Origin: Pseudomonadota bacterium
GTDB taxonomy: Bacteria > Desulfobacterota > Desulfovibrionia > Desulfovibrionales > Desulfovibrionaceae
Assembly: GCA_018817515.1 (NCBI GenBank)
Contig: JAHIUD010000083.1
Location: 1 to 64,000, forward strand
Direction of reading: 5' to 3'
DNA length: 64,000 nucleotides
How positions within the stretch are numbered: the stretch's first letter is position 1; every line of letters begins with the position of its first letter. The notes beneath the pieces are model-generated. The model ran no database searches, was not told the origin of the DNA, and saw only the letters and a program-made list of their open reading frames with translations. The position numbers and the translations under genes were made by a program. Below are positions 35,435 through 44,320 of this stretch, piece after piece.

Positions 35435-36901
35435 GTGAGCAGCACAGCCCCCGGCTCTGGCCGCGATACCGCCCGTGACACCGCCCGCGACACAATCGTG
35501 GCCATCGCCACGGCCTCCGGCCCAGGCGCGGTGGGCATCGTGCGCGTCAGCGGGACTGCGGCCCAGACCCTGGCGCATGCCCTGTTCCGCTCCTCCCACC
35601 CGGAATTCTCGGGCCTCAAGCCCCGCCGCTTGCACCACGGCAGCCTCGTCGACGCCTCTGGCCGCATATTGGACGAGGGCCTCGTGGCCTTCATGCCCGG
35701 TCCGGGCTCCTTCACCGGCGAGGACACGGCGGAGTTCTTCTGCCACGGCGGACCTGCGGTGCTGCGCGCCGTGCTGGAGGAGCTGCTGGCCCTGGGGGCG
35801 CGGCTGGCCAACCCCGGCGAGTTCACCCTGCGCGCCTTTCTCAGCGGCAAGCTCGACCTGACCCAGGCCGAGGCCGTGGCCGAAGCGATCGCCGCACCCA
35901 CCCGCGCGGCCTTGCACCTGGCCCAGATGAAGCTCTCCGGCGCGCTCTCCCGTCGCATCGCAACCCTGCGCGAGGCGCTGGAAGGCCTGCGCGCGCGGCT
36001 CTGCCTGGCCGTGGATTTCCCGGAGGAGGACGTGGAGTGCCTGCCCCTGCCGGTGTTGCGCCAGGAGGCCCTGGCCGCTGGCGAAGACGTGGCGCGGCTG
36101 CTTGCCGGGGTGGAGCGCGCGCGGGCCTGGCGCGAGGGCGTGCTGGCCGTGCTGGCGGGCCGGGTCAACGCGGGCAAGTCCAGCCTGCTGAACTCCCTGG
36201 TGGGCCGCAGGCGGGCCCTGGTGTCGGCCACGCCGGGCACCACCCGCGACTACCTGGAGGAGCAACTGGACCTCTCCGGGCTGCTGGTGCGCCTGGTGGA
36301 CACAGCCGGGCTGCGCGGCCCGGAAGTTGGCGTGGAGGCTGTGGACCCGGTGGAGGCCGTGGACCCGGTGGAGCGGGAAGGCCAGGACCTGAGCCGCGCG
36401 TTCATGGGCCGCGCCGAGGCCGTGCTCTATGTGCTCGACGCCGCAGCGCCGCTTCATTTTGTCGACCGCGCAGCCTTGGCTGGCCTTGCGCCCGGGCGCA
36501 CCCTGGTGGTGCTGAACAAGTCCGACCTGCCCGGCAGCCGGGAGTGCGGCGGCGAGGCTGAGGACGCCGCCCGCGCCCTTGGGCTGGCCTTTGTGCGCGT
36601 GTCGGCCAAGACCGGCGAGGGGCTGGAGGAGCTGTGCGCGCGGCTTCGTGAAATTTTGTTGGGAGCGTGCGCCGAGCCCGACCCGGACGAGGTCGCGCCC
36701 AACGCGCGCCAGGCCTCGGTGCTGCGCCAGGCGCGGGAGGAGCTTGTGGCCCTGGCCGACGACGCCGAAGCCGGGCTGCCCTACGACATCCTGGGTGTGC
36801 GCCTGGAGGCGGCCTGCCGCCTGCTTTCGGAGCTCACCGGAGAGATCGCCCCCGATGAGGTGCTCAACACCATCTTCTCGAAGTTCTGCCTCGGAAAATA
36901 G
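35435..36901 (+). CDS. mnmE: tRNA uridine-5-carboxymethylaminomethyl modification GTPase MnmE
   Basis: 488 residues, GTG start with TTTGGAGG upstream. The N-terminal formyl-THF-binding domain begins at IVAIATASGPGAVGIVRVSG, with PGSFTGEDTAEFFCHGG. A helical domain holds an inserted Ras-like G domain: G1 GRVNAGKSSLLN (242-253), DTAGLRG (near 289), NKSD (near 361). It ends FSKFCLGK with the catalytic C-terminal Cys (commonly FCIGK). With MnmG it modifies the wobble uridine of several tRNAs. A short repeated stretch, VEAVDPVEAVDPVE, lies just after the switch region. Last gene of the rpmH cluster. Confidence 0.96.
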   Translation: MSSTAPGSGRDTARDTARDTIVAIATASGPGAVGIVRVSGTAAQTLAHALFRSSHPEFSGLKPRRLHHGSLVDASGRILDEGLVAFMPGPGSFTGEDTAEFFCHGGPAVLRAVLEELLALGARLANPGEFTLRAFLSGKLDLTQAEAVAEAIAAPTRAALHLAQMKLSGALSRRIATLREALEGLRARLCLAVDFPEEDVECLPLPVLRQEALAAGEDVARLLAGVERARAWREGVLAVLAGRVNAGKSSLLNSLVGRRRALVSATPGTTRDYLEEQLDLSGLLVRLVDTAGLRGPEVGVEAVDPVEAVDPVEREGQDLSRAFMGRAEAVLYVLDAAAPLHFVDRAALAGLAPGRTLVVLNKSDLPGSRECGGEAEDAARALGLAFVRVSAKTGEGLEELCARLREILLGACAEPDPDEVAPNARQASVLRQAREELVALADDAEAGLPYDILGVRLEAACRLLSELTGEIAPDEVLNTIFSKFCLGK

Positions 36902-36927
36902 CCGGGGCCACACGGCGCGCCGACGGG

Positions 36928-38880
36928 TTACTTAATTTTCTTCAGCCGGATCTTTTCGTCGAAGATGAGCATGCCCTTTTCCAGCTTCCAGTGCATGGAA
37001 TGCGGCGCAGCGCCAATGATGTCCCAGATCATGAGGTCATCGTTCACTGTGTAGGTTCCCTTCTGGGCGGCGATGACCGGGTTCACGGAGCCCTTGGGCA
37101 TCTTCTTCAGCACTTCCGGCGTCAGCCGTGAATTGAAGTCGAAGGTGCCGTTCCTGTTCAGGACCACGGTGTACAAGGCCTGCGGCAGTCCGTCGTGGAA
37201 GCCCTTCCAGGTGCCGACCAGTTCGCCGACGATGACGCCCTTGCGGACGATGGGAGCCTCCGGCTTGACGCCCTTGGACTCCAGCAGCGTGGTGTTGTCC
37301 TTGCTGCCGGAACGCTTGGCGTAGCTCATCACGGTTTCGCCCGCGCCATTCTTCCTGTTCACGTCCGCGCCCTTTTCGATGAGCAGCTTGACCAGCTTCT
37401 CGTTGCCTGCGCCAGCGGCCAGCATCAGCGCCGTCTCGCCCTTGTCGTTCACCGCATCGAGCTTCGCGCCCTTGTCGATGAGCAGGGCCGCGCGGTCGTA
37501 CCCGTCGGAATGGTCGGGCTTCCGGGCGGCGGCCATGAGCGGGGTGGTGCCGTTGGAGGACGGGAAGTTGATGTCGCCCTTGTGGCTCAGCAGGTACTTG
37601 ATGATGGCGACGTTCTTTCTGTGCTCAAGAGGATTGGGATTGCCTGCCGCATGCACCATGGGCGTCACAAGAGGGTTTACGGTGGACTTCACGTTGATGT
37701 TTGCGCCCGCGTCCACCAGCACCTCCACCATGTCCGGGTCCATGGCCAGGGCGGCGGTCAAGAGCGGGGTGGAGCCGAACTTGTCGACGATCTCCAGGTT
37801 GGCCTTGCGCTTGATGAGCATCTTGGCGAAGTCGACCTGATGCGCGCTGGCGGCGGTGTGCAGCGGCGTGCCGCCGGTGAGCAGGCTCTTGATGTCGAGG
37901 GTCGCGCCGTTGTCCAGCAGGAGCGTGCCGATGTCCACAAGCCCGAAACGCGCGGCCAGGTGCATGGCGGAAAAGCCGCCGTCGCCCTTGAGCTGCATGA
38001 AGTCCAGCTTGGGCTTGTAGGTGAGGAATTTCTCCATCCACCTGTAGGTCTCCTTCGGCTTATTGCCGCCGAGCGGGACGGCCTGCATCAGCGGGGACTG
38101 GCCGTTATTGTCCGACATGTTGATGTCCGCGCCGTTGGCGAGAAGATACTCCAGCACCTCGTACTTCTTGTGCAGCACTGTGCCCAGGAGCATGGAGGCG
38201 CCCGTGTTGTTCCGGTGGTTGATCTTGGCCCCGTGGCTGTGCAGGAGCTTCACCGCCTCCAGATCCTCCGCCTCAACGACCAGGGAGAGCGGGGTATGGC
38301 CTTCCTTGGTCTGCGCATCGACGGTGATGCCCTTGCCCTGGGTGACAAGCACCCGGATGACTTCCGTATGATCTCGTTGCGCGGCCTTGATGAGCGCTGT
38401 ATTCCCGCGCGCCTCGGGTGTGCTGTCCGTCCGGTCGCGCGCGTTGACGCTGGCCCCGCGCTGCAGCAGCAGGGCCACGATCTCCGCCTGGCCCATGTGC
38501 GCGGCGAGGATCAGCGGCGTGCGCTCCCACTCGCCGAAGCTGTCGTAAGAGACGCCCCGCTTGTTCACGTCGAGCCGGGGCGTCTGGAGCAGCAGCTTGG
38601 TGATCTCCTGATTCTTGTTGCGCAGGGCCCAGCAGAGCATGGTGTCCCGGTCGTGCACGGCGTTTACGTCGGCGCCGCCAGCAATGGCGGCCTGCGCACG
38701 GGCCAGGTCGCCACGATCAATGGCTGCGTAGAGTTCAGGCTTGGGCTGGCTGCTCCCCCACGGCCAGGCGGAAAGAGGGGAAAACGCCCCGCACGTGAGC
38801 AGCAGCGCCAGGGCGATCCCAAGCGCGCGCATTGCCTTCAGGGGGCGATGCTTCGGAGGCGAGACGACGTTTGTTTTCAT
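36928..38880 (-). CDS. Exported ankyrin-repeat protein
   Basis: 650 residues from the ATG at 38880; an ATG at 38832 gives a tighter signal peptide (MRALGIALALLLTCGAFSPL, cleavage after LSA). About 12 to 13 ankyrin repeats span residues 48-530, with units such as GDLARAQAAIAGGADVNAV, GQAEIVALLLQRGASVNARD and GNEKLVKLLIEKGADVNRKN. The last 110 residues are a separate small domain (VGELVGTWKGFHDGLPQALY; KKMPKGSVNPVIAAQKGTYT) that reads as a beta-sheet module describing a lipocalin-like fold (inference). The export signal places it in the periplasm or outside. Bacterial periplasmic ankyrin proteins are often protein-binding or protective factors; no partner is evident. Confidence 0.85.
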   Translation of the reverse strand: MKTNVVSPPKHRPLKAMRALGIALALLLTCGAFSPLSAWPWGSSQPKPELYAAIDRGDLARAQAAIAGGADVNAVHDRDTMLCWALRNKNQEITKLLLQTPRLDVNKRGVSYDSFGEWERTPLILAAHMGQAEIVALLLQRGASVNARDRTDSTPEARGNTALIKAAQRDHTEVIRVLVTQGKGITVDAQTKEGHTPLSLVVEAEDLEAVKLLHSHGAKINHRNNTGASMLLGTVLHKKYEVLEYLLANGADINMSDNNGQSPLMQAVPLGGNKPKETYRWMEKFLTYKPKLDFMQLKGDGGFSAMHLAARFGLVDIGTLLLDNGATLDIKSLLTGGTPLHTAASAHQVDFAKMLIKRKANLEIVDKFGSTPLLTAALAMDPDMVEVLVDAGANINVKSTVNPLVTPMVHAAGNPNPLEHRKNVAIIKYLLSHKGDINFPSSNGTTPLMAAARKPDHSDGYDRAALLIDKGAKLDAVNDKGETALMLAAGAGNEKLVKLLIEKGADVNRKNGAGETVMSYAKRSGSKDNTTLLESKGVKPEAPIVRKGVIVGELVGTWKGFHDGLPQALYTVVLNRNGTFDFNSRLTPEVLKKMPKGSVNPVIAAQKGTYTVNDDLMIWDIIGAAPHSMHWKLEKGMLIFDEKIRLKKIK

Positions 38881-39035
38881 GGGAGGGGTTCCTGTTGTGT
38901 CTGAACAAGGCCAAGCGCGTGCTGTCCATTACCGCCCAAAATCGCAAAACAAATTCTGGTGATACTGTACGCGAGCGCGGTCGGAATGGGAAGAGGGAAG
39001 GGGTGTGGCGAGGGTGGCTGGGCGCCACCTGCCCC

Positions 39036-39065
39036 AAAGAAAACGGCCCGCCGAAGCGGGCCGTC
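39036..39065 (-). terminator. Rho-independent terminator of gpsA
   Basis: Minus strand: perfect 9-base stem ACGGCCCGC / GCGGGCCGT closed by a TTCG tetraloop, followed by TTTCTTT. Confidence 0.9.
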
Positions 39066-39090
39066 CGAAAGGCGAGAGGATCGTTGCGGG

Positions 39091-40083
39091 CTACTCGCCC
39101 TTGAGTTCCCGGCTCATGAGGTCGCGCACGGCCTGGGAGGGGTCCTTGTCCTCGTAGAGGATGCGGTAGACCTGCTCGGTGAGCGGCAGCTCCACGCCCA
39201 GGTTGCGCGCCAGGAAGTGCACGGACTCGGTGGTGCGCACGCCCTCGGCCACGGTCTTGGTCTCGGCCAGGATATCCTTGAGTTTGCGGCCCTGGCCAAG
39301 CTTCATGCCCACCTGGCGGTTGCGCGAGAGGTCGCCGGTGCAGGTCAGCACCAGGTCGCCCATGCCCGAGAGGCCCATGAAGGTCTTGGGCTTGGCGCCC
39401 ATGACCTTGCCCAGGCGGCTCATTTCGGCCAGGCCGCGGGTGATGAGCGCGGCGCGGGCATCGTGCCCGAAGCCCAGGCCGTCGCAGATACCTGCGGCGA
39501 TGGCCATGACGTTTTTCAGCGCCCCGCCAAGCTCCACCCCCAGGAAATCTTCGTTGGTGTAGACCCGGAAGGAGTCGGTGGAGAACAGCGCCTGCAACTC
39601 CTTGCCGAGCTTCTTGTCGGCGCAGCCCAGGCTCACGGTGGTGGGCATGCCCAGCGCCACCTCCTTGGCGAAGCTGGGGCCGGAGAGCACGGCGTAGCGG
39701 GGCGAGAGCGATTCAAGCGCCTCGGCCACCACCTGGGACATGGGGGCCAGGGTGCCGTTCTCGATGCCCTTGCTGGCGCAGACCACGATGGGTTTCTTGG
39801 GCAGGATGTCGCGAAAACTCGTGAGGGTGGAGCGCAAAAACTGGCTGGGCACCACCAGCAAAAAAACCTTGGCTCCGGCAAAGGCCCGGGCCGGATTGGC
39901 GTGCAGGGCCAAGTCCGGGGAGAGCTGGTGCTCGGGCAAAAACCAGGTGTTGCGGCCCTTTTCTTTCATCTCGGCCAAGAGCTCGGGCTCGCGCACCCAG
40001 AGCGTGGTGCCCACGCCCTTGCGGGCCAGCATGTCGGCCAGGGTGGTGCCCCAGGCACCAGCGCCGACGACGGCGATCTTCAT
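39091..40083 (-). CDS. gpsA: NAD(P)-dependent glycerol-3-phosphate dehydrogenase
   Basis: 330 residues from the ATG at 40083 (CCAAGGAGCAAC upstream). Reduces dihydroxyacetone phosphate to sn-glycerol 3-phosphate for phospholipid synthesis. N-terminal Rossmann motif VVGAGAWGTTLADML, then CASKGIENGTL, VLSGPSFAKEVALGMPT, and the substrate-binding LGGALKNVMAIAAGICDGLG with the catalytic Lys. LSGMGDLVLTCTGDLSRNR is also conserved. Stands alone and ends at a strong terminator. Confidence 0.97.
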   Translation of the reverse strand: MKIAVVGAGAWGTTLADMLARKGVGTTLWVREPELLAEMKEKGRNTWFLPEHQLSPDLALHANPARAFAGAKVFLLVVPSQFLRSTLTSFRDILPKKPIVVCASKGIENGTLAPMSQVVAEALESLSPRYAVLSGPSFAKEVALGMPTTVSLGCADKKLGKELQALFSTDSFRVYTNEDFLGVELGGALKNVMAIAAGICDGLGFGHDARAALITRGLAEMSRLGKVMGAKPKTFMGLSGMGDLVLTCTGDLSRNRQVGMKLGQGRKLKDILAETKTVAEGVRTTESVHFLARNLGVELPLTEQVYRILYEDKDPSQAVRDLMSRELKGE

Positions 40084-40312
40084 TGGGTTGCTCCTTGGCG
40101 GGTTTGCCGTCCCCATGCGCCAGGCACGTGGACGGATTTGCCCTTCTACCCCGTCCGGGGCCTGGGACGCAACCCCCTTTGGGCTACGTACCCGCTGAGC
40201 CCCGGCCCTGCCCGCCGGACGAGTTGCAAGCGCCCGCGCTTGCGGGTACAAGTACCCGTCCTTGGCCGATACCTGTCCTGATAATGACCCGAACAAGCGA
40301 GCGCCACATCCC

Positions 40313-40813
40313 ATGAGCCACACCGCCCGAAAGAAAGTCGCGCCCACCTTTACCGAGACCGAGGCGCGCATCCTGGCCCTGGCCGGGGCCGACATCCCCG
40401 ACGGATCCGCTCCCTTCGCCGCCATCGCGGCCGAGGCCGGCTGCACCGAGGACGAGGTGCTCTCTCTGCTCACCCGGCTGAAGGACGGGGGCGTCATCCG
40501 CCGCTTCGGGGCCACCCTGCGCCACCAGAAGGCCGGCTACGGCCACAACGCCATGGTCGCCTGGCGCGTGGACGATCCGGATGAGGCCCAGCGTGTGGGC
40601 AAGCTCATGGCCGAGCGCCCGGAGATCAGCCACTGCTACATCCGCCGCACCTACCCGCAGTGGAAGTACAACCTCTACACCATGATCCACGGCAAGAACC
40701 CCGGCGACTGCATGGAGGTGGTCAACGCCATCTCCCAGGCCACGGGCGTGACCGACTACCAGATCCTGCAAAGCGTCCGGGAGCTCAAGAAGATCTCCAT
40801 GCGCTACTTCTAA
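40313..40813 (+). CDS. Siroheme decarboxylase subunit (AhbA/AhbB, Lrp/AsnC-like)
   Basis: 166 residues. An N-terminal AsnC-type helix-turn-helix ([38 protein letters not shown]) is followed by an AsnC-like alpha/beta domain with [20 protein letters not shown] and [20 protein letters not shown]. These are conserved in AhbA/AhbB, the two subunits that decarboxylate siroheme to didecarboxysiroheme in the alternative heme pathway. The family was once annotated as NirD/NirH-like or AsnC regulators. hemL begins 23 bases downstream, supporting a tetrapyrrole role. I cannot decide between the A and B subunits without an alignment; a paralogue should exist elsewhere. Confidence 0.85.
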   Translation: MSHTARKKVAPTFTETEARILALAGADIPDGSAPFAAIAAEAGCTEDEVLSLLTRLKDGGVIRRFGATLRHQKAGYGHNAMVAWRVDDPDEAQRVGKLMAERPEISHCYIRRTYPQWKYNLYTMIHGKNPGDCMEVVNAISQATGVTDYQILQSVRELKKISMRYF

Positions 40814-40836
40814 CCGCCAAACGACGGAGAGCCTTC

Positions 40837-42108
40837 ATGCCCAGCAAATCCGAAGCATTGTTCCAGCGCGCCGCCAACGTCCTGCCCGGCGGCGTCAACA
40901 GCCCGGTGCGCGCCTGCAAGAGCGTGGGCTGCGAGCCCGTGTTCATCGACCGCGCCGCTGGCAGCCGCATGTGGACCGTCGATGGCGCTGAACTCATCGA
41001 CTACGTCATGAGCTGGGGCCCCATGCTGCTCGGCCATGCTGACAGAAACGTGCGTGACGCCGCGCTGGCCGCCATGGACAAGGGCGCCAGCTTCGGCGCG
41101 CCCTGCCCGGCGGAGGTCGAGCTGGGCGAGCTCATCCGCCAGATCATGCCCGGCATGGAGATGCTGCGCATGGTCAGCTCCGGCACCGAGGCCACCATGA
41201 GCGCCGTGCGCCTGGCGCGCGGCTATACCAAGCGCGACAAGGTCCTCAAGTTCGACGGCTGCTACCACGGCCACAGCGACGGCTTTCTGGTGGCCGCAGG
41301 CTCCGGCGTGGCCACGCTGTGCATCCCCGGCACCCCCGGCGTGCCGGACGCCATCGCAAACCTGACGCTCCTGGCCCCGTACAACGACCTTGCCGCCGTG
41401 GAGGCCCAGTTCAAGGCGCATGGCCCGGACATCGCCTGCGTCATCGTGGAGCCCGTGGCCGGAAACGTCGGCCTCATCCCGCCCGCCAAAGGCTTCCTTG
41501 AGGGCCTGCGCGAAATCTGCACCCGCTTTGGCGCGCTGCTTATTTTTGATGAAGTCATCACCGGTTTCCGCGTGGCCCTGGGCGGCGCGCAAGAGCGCTT
41601 CGGCGTCAAGCCCGACCTGACCACGCTGGGCAAGATCATCGGCGGCGGCTTCCCCGTGGGCTGCTACGGCGGCAAGCGCGAGATCATGGAGCACATCGCG
41701 CCCAGCGGGCCGGTGTACCAGGCAGGCACCCTGTCCGGTAACCCCGTGGCCATGGCCGCTGGCATCGCCACCTTGCGCGGGCTTATGGCCAGCGACTACG
41801 CCGCCTTGGAGGCCCGCACCCTGGCCTTTGCGTCGGAAATGGCCGAGATCCTGCGCGCCAAGGGCCAGGCAGTGACCCTGAACCACCTGGCGAGCATCTT
41901 CACGCTGTTCTTCACGGCCACCCCGGTGACCGACTACGAGACCGCCAAGACCTGCAACTCCGCCACCTATGGCGAGTTCTACCGCCAGATGCGCGCACTG
42001 GGCGTGAACCTCGCGCCCTCGGGCTTCGAGTGCGGCTTCACGTCCTTCGCCCATACGGACGCGGACCTGCAGAAGACCCTGGACGCCGCACGCCAGGTCA
42101 AGCTGTAG
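40837..42108 (+). CDS. hemL: Glutamate-1-semialdehyde 2,1-aminomutase
   Basis: 423 residues. Makes 5-aminolevulinate from glutamate 1-semialdehyde, the C5 entry to tetrapyrroles. PLP enzyme: [16 protein letters not shown] at the start, [32 protein letters not shown], and the PLP-binding Lys in [14 protein letters not shown] near 266. [14 protein letters not shown] is also typical. ATG at 40837 with ACGGAGAG upstream. Pairs with the upstream siroheme decarboxylase gene, giving siroheme and heme b synthesis in one operon. Confidence 0.97.
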   Translation: MPSKSEALFQRAANVLPGGVNSPVRACKSVGCEPVFIDRAAGSRMWTVDGAELIDYVMSWGPMLLGHADRNVRDAALAAMDKGASFGAPCPAEVELGELIRQIMPGMEMLRMVSSGTEATMSAVRLARGYTKRDKVLKFDGCYHGHSDGFLVAAGSGVATLCIPGTPGVPDAIANLTLLAPYNDLAAVEAQFKAHGPDIACVIVEPVAGNVGLIPPAKGFLEGLREICTRFGALLIFDEVITGFRVALGGAQERFGVKPDLTTLGKIIGGGFPVGCYGGKREIMEHIAPSGPVYQAGTLSGNPVAMAAGIATLRGLMASDYAALEARTLAFASEMAEILRAKGQAVTLNHLASIFTLFFTATPVTDYETAKTCNSATYGEFYRQMRALGVNLAPSGFECGFTSFAHTDADLQKTLDAARQVKL

Positions 42109-42120
42109 GCGAAGAAAAGA

Positions 42121-42350
42121 GCCTCCGGCGGCCTGGGGCCTGAGGCCCCCGGACCCCCCCATTGGCCTGGGCCGGGTTGGCCGGGGCAAGAGCTACGGTT
42201 GGGCTGGCCCTGGCAATGCGTGCGGATTTTCGAGGGGTGACCCTCGAAAATCCGAGCGCGATTGGCCCGTTTTAGAGTCTTGGTGAAAAGGCTGAGATGT
42301 TTTTCCCTGACCCACACAAGCCGAAGGGGGGGCTGGGGGCGGCGCCCCTG
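42121..42350. repeat. Composite dispersed repeat, copy A
   Basis: Starts with a GC-rich block at 42121-42164 (CCTCCGGCGGCCTGGGGCC, then TGAGGCCCCC and a C-run ending in ATT). This is nearly identical, in reverse complement, to 56268-56312. A spacer ending in CTGGCCCTGGCAATG follows, then a perfect 14-base inverted repeat with a four-base loop (42223-42254, arms CGGATTTTCGAGGG). About 60 bases later a degenerate inverted version of the GC block ends the stretch (42316-42350, G-run plus GGCGCCCC). It fills the gap between the convergent hemL and 42351-42920 genes. The hairpin has no T-run, so it is not a standard terminator. Confidence 0.7.
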
Positions 42351-42920
42351 CTAGGCGACGGACACTTGGCCGCCCTGGATCTCCCGGCGCACGTCCTCCA
42401 GGTCGATGACCACGGGGTCGATCATGCTGTGGTCTCCGCGTTCTCCCCAGAGGTGCTCCGTGGCGAAGTGGCCGTCGTAGCGCGCATCGTCCACGATGAA
42501 GAACCCGTCCTCGTGCATGAGCCGGTCCCAGCGGTGCACAAAGAAATCGAACCGCAGCGGATCGAAGCGGACCACGTTCTCCCAGCGCCAGGTGAGCGAG
42601 CAGACCTCGTCCACGTAGCCCATGAGGGTGAGGAAGCGGGCCTTGCTGTCCAGGTACATGCGCCGACGCAGCAACACCGCCGCGTCCTTGATGGCCTTCG
42701 GGTCGTAGGACACCTGCTCGCCGTCCAGGGTCACCTCCACCATGGAGTCGTCGTCGAGCTTCATGCCGCAGGTGCAGGTGTTGCCCTTGCGCCACCACTC
42801 CAGGTACTTTGTCTTGTAGATGCCACGGCCCTCCTCCCGAACCTTTTCCGCAGTGGCATGGGACACGGGGTGAAGAGCGAGGTCACAGCAGCGGCCGGTG
42901 ATGGTCATGCATAGTTCCAT
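42351..42920 (-). CDS. Unknown cysteine-containing protein
   Basis: 189 residues; ATG at 42920 with CCAGGAGGACC upstream. Cysteines cluster in the N-terminal quarter (ELCMTITGRCCDLALHPVSH; GNTCTCGMKL), suggesting a metal site. The rest is mixed, with many aromatic residues (LTWRWENVVRFDPLRFDFFV). No signal peptide or membrane segment, and no family recognised. It lies just downstream of the coo operon direction but is separated from cooF by 270 bases, so co-transcription is uncertain. Confidence 0.7.
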   Translation of the reverse strand: MELCMTITGRCCDLALHPVSHATAEKVREEGRGIYKTKYLEWWRKGNTCTCGMKLDDDSMVEVTLDGEQVSYDPKAIKDAAVLLRRRMYLDSKARFLTLMGYVDEVCSLTWRWENVVRFDPLRFDFFVHRWDRLMHEDGFFIVDDARYDGHFATEHLWGERGDHSMIDPVVIDLEDVRREIQGGQVSVA

Positions 42921-43193
42921 GGGGTCCTCCTGGTTGTCTTGTTGGGTTGAGGGGGTGGGACAAGATCCGGGTTCAGACCTGCCTCCAGCACTCTGGAGCC
43001 CTATTCATCCTTGAACCTTTTGCCGTCAGAGCCTGTTGCTGCGGGACGTCCCATATCTTTGGGGGCGATTCTGCCCATGCAGACCATCCGCGTACTTCTT
43101 TGAGTTCCCAGCTCTGTGAGCCGGTCCGCCTCAATTTCTCGCCCGCTTCGGCCACCTGATTCGGCACCTGATTTGGCCGCAGGCTGGTCCGGC
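42921..43193. other. Intergenic region after cooF
   Basis: 273 bases. A minus-strand frame stays open across most of it in a different phase from cooF, without a start codon with a ribosome site. The segment AATCAGGTG occurs twice close together (about 43150-43175 on the minus strand). No terminator with a T-run was found. Confidence 0.4.
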
Positions 43194-43820
43194 TTATCTC
43201 AACTTGGGCGCGTCCATGGCCTTTCCCGCCGCCGGGGGCATAGTCTGCTCCCGGCGAGCCTGGCGAAGCCGAAAGAGCTGGGTGGCGCTCATTTTCGCGG
43301 CGAGTTCGGCATAGGGCGAGGAGATGTCCACGATCTCCAGCGCGTTCTTCGGGCACGCCTCCACGCAGGCGAAAACGTCCTTGCCGTTTTCTGCGCGCCA
43401 ATCCTTGCACAGGTCGCACTTCTTGGCCGAGGCCTGATTCTTGCGACCGCAGAAGCCCGTCTCGCCCTCCAGGCCAACCTCGATGGCGCCAAACGGGCAG
43501 GCCATGACGCACATCTTGCACCCCACGCACATCTCCTCGTTGACCATGACCACGCCGCCGACATGGTGGATGAGCCCGAACTGGCATGCGTTGGCGCAGG
43601 GGGCGTCGACGCAGTGGTGGCACTGGGTCGGGAACTTGAGGTTGCCGACCTTCACGACCTTGATGCGCGGCATGACCGGCAGTCCGCGCTTCTTGGCCTC
43701 CTTGTAGGGCATGTTGATATGGGCGTTCACACAGGCCATCTCGCACTTCTTGCAGCCGATGCACTTGTCCGGGTTGGCGTGAACGATGTAGTTGTGGGTA
43801 ACCTTCGGCATGTCCGTCAC
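43194..43820 (-). CDS. cooF: CooF-type polyferredoxin electron carrier of the CO-linked hydrogenase
   Basis: 208 residues with cysteine groups for four [4Fe-4S] clusters: CIGCKKCEMAC, CHHCVDAPCANAC, CVGCKMCVMAC and CDLCKD...CVEACP. This is the HycB/CooF family, which carries electrons between CO dehydrogenase (or another donor) and the membrane hydrogenase. ATG at 43820 overlaps the hypA stop by four bases (ATGA), so translation is coupled; an ATG at 43811 is an alternative start. It is the last gene of the operon, as in Desulfovibrio. The C-terminal 40 residues are basic and unlike ferredoxins. Confidence 0.9.
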   Translation of the reverse strand: MTDMPKVTHNYIVHANPDKCIGCKKCEMACVNAHINMPYKEAKKRGLPVMPRIKVVKVGNLKFPTQCHHCVDAPCANACQFGLIHHVGGVVMVNEEMCVGCKMCVMACPFGAIEVGLEGETGFCGRKNQASAKKCDLCKDWRAENGKDVFACVEACPKNALEIVDISSPYAELAAKMSATQLFRLRQARREQTMPPAAGKAMDAPKLR

Positions 43821-44173
43821 CTTTGCAGAGTGTTTTCGACTTCAATGCTCTCCACGTAGAACTCCCGCCCCGTGGCCAGCTTCACAGGGCCGGTCTGGCA
43901 CACGGGGCACTTCAGCATCCTGCCGCGCCCGCTGGCCGCCGTTCCGCAAACCGTGCACGTCCCGGTGGCCGGGATGCGCTTGATGATCAGTCGCGCCTTG
44001 TCCGAGGCGGTCCCTTGGGCCAGCATCTCAAAGCAGGCCGTGAGGGTTGTCGCCTCCACCCCGGCCAGGTCCCCGATGCACAGGCGCACCTGAGTCACGG
44101 CGCTCACCTGGGCCTTTTGCGCCTCGTCGTTCACAATGCCCAGGATGCTTATGGCCATTGATGACTCATGCAT
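43817..44173 (-). CDS. hypA: Hydrogenase nickel-insertion protein HypA
   Basis: 118 residues from MHESSMAISI (ATG at 44173); the N-terminal His2-Glu3 binds nickel in HypA. The C-terminal zinc site is present as CTVCG and CPVC. Delivers nickel to the hydrogenase large subunit precursor together with HypB. The gene lies between cooH and cooF, an arrangement known for Desulfovibrio coo operons. The ribosome site is weak. The 147 bases between cooH and hypA contain nothing recognisable. Confidence 0.93.
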   Translation of the reverse strand: MHESSMAISILGIVNDEAQKAQVSAVTQVRLCIGDLAGVEATTLTACFEMLAQGTASDKARLIIKRIPATGTCTVCGTAASGRGRMLKCPVCQTGPVKLATGREFYVESIEVENTLQR

Positions 44174-44320
44174 TGCCACGGCCTTGCCCTGTTTCCACAC
44201 ACGTTCTGCTGGCCATGCGCCTCTGGCGTTCGACTTCCCTCAGCAAGACTGCGCTTGAACTTCTGCATTGATGTCTTTCCGAACCGTTCCTTCCACTGAA
44301 TGCTGAGAAAGTATGCCGTT

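Noticed and set aside
42223-42254. Perfect hairpin as the hemL terminator
   Set aside because: There is no T-run after it on either strand, and the same arrangement recurs with other sequence at 56 kb, so it was grouped with the dispersed repeat.
44174-44320. Possible extra gene between cooH and hypA
   Set aside because: Open frames here have no ribosome site and no recognisable composition; the 147 bases look like plain spacer.
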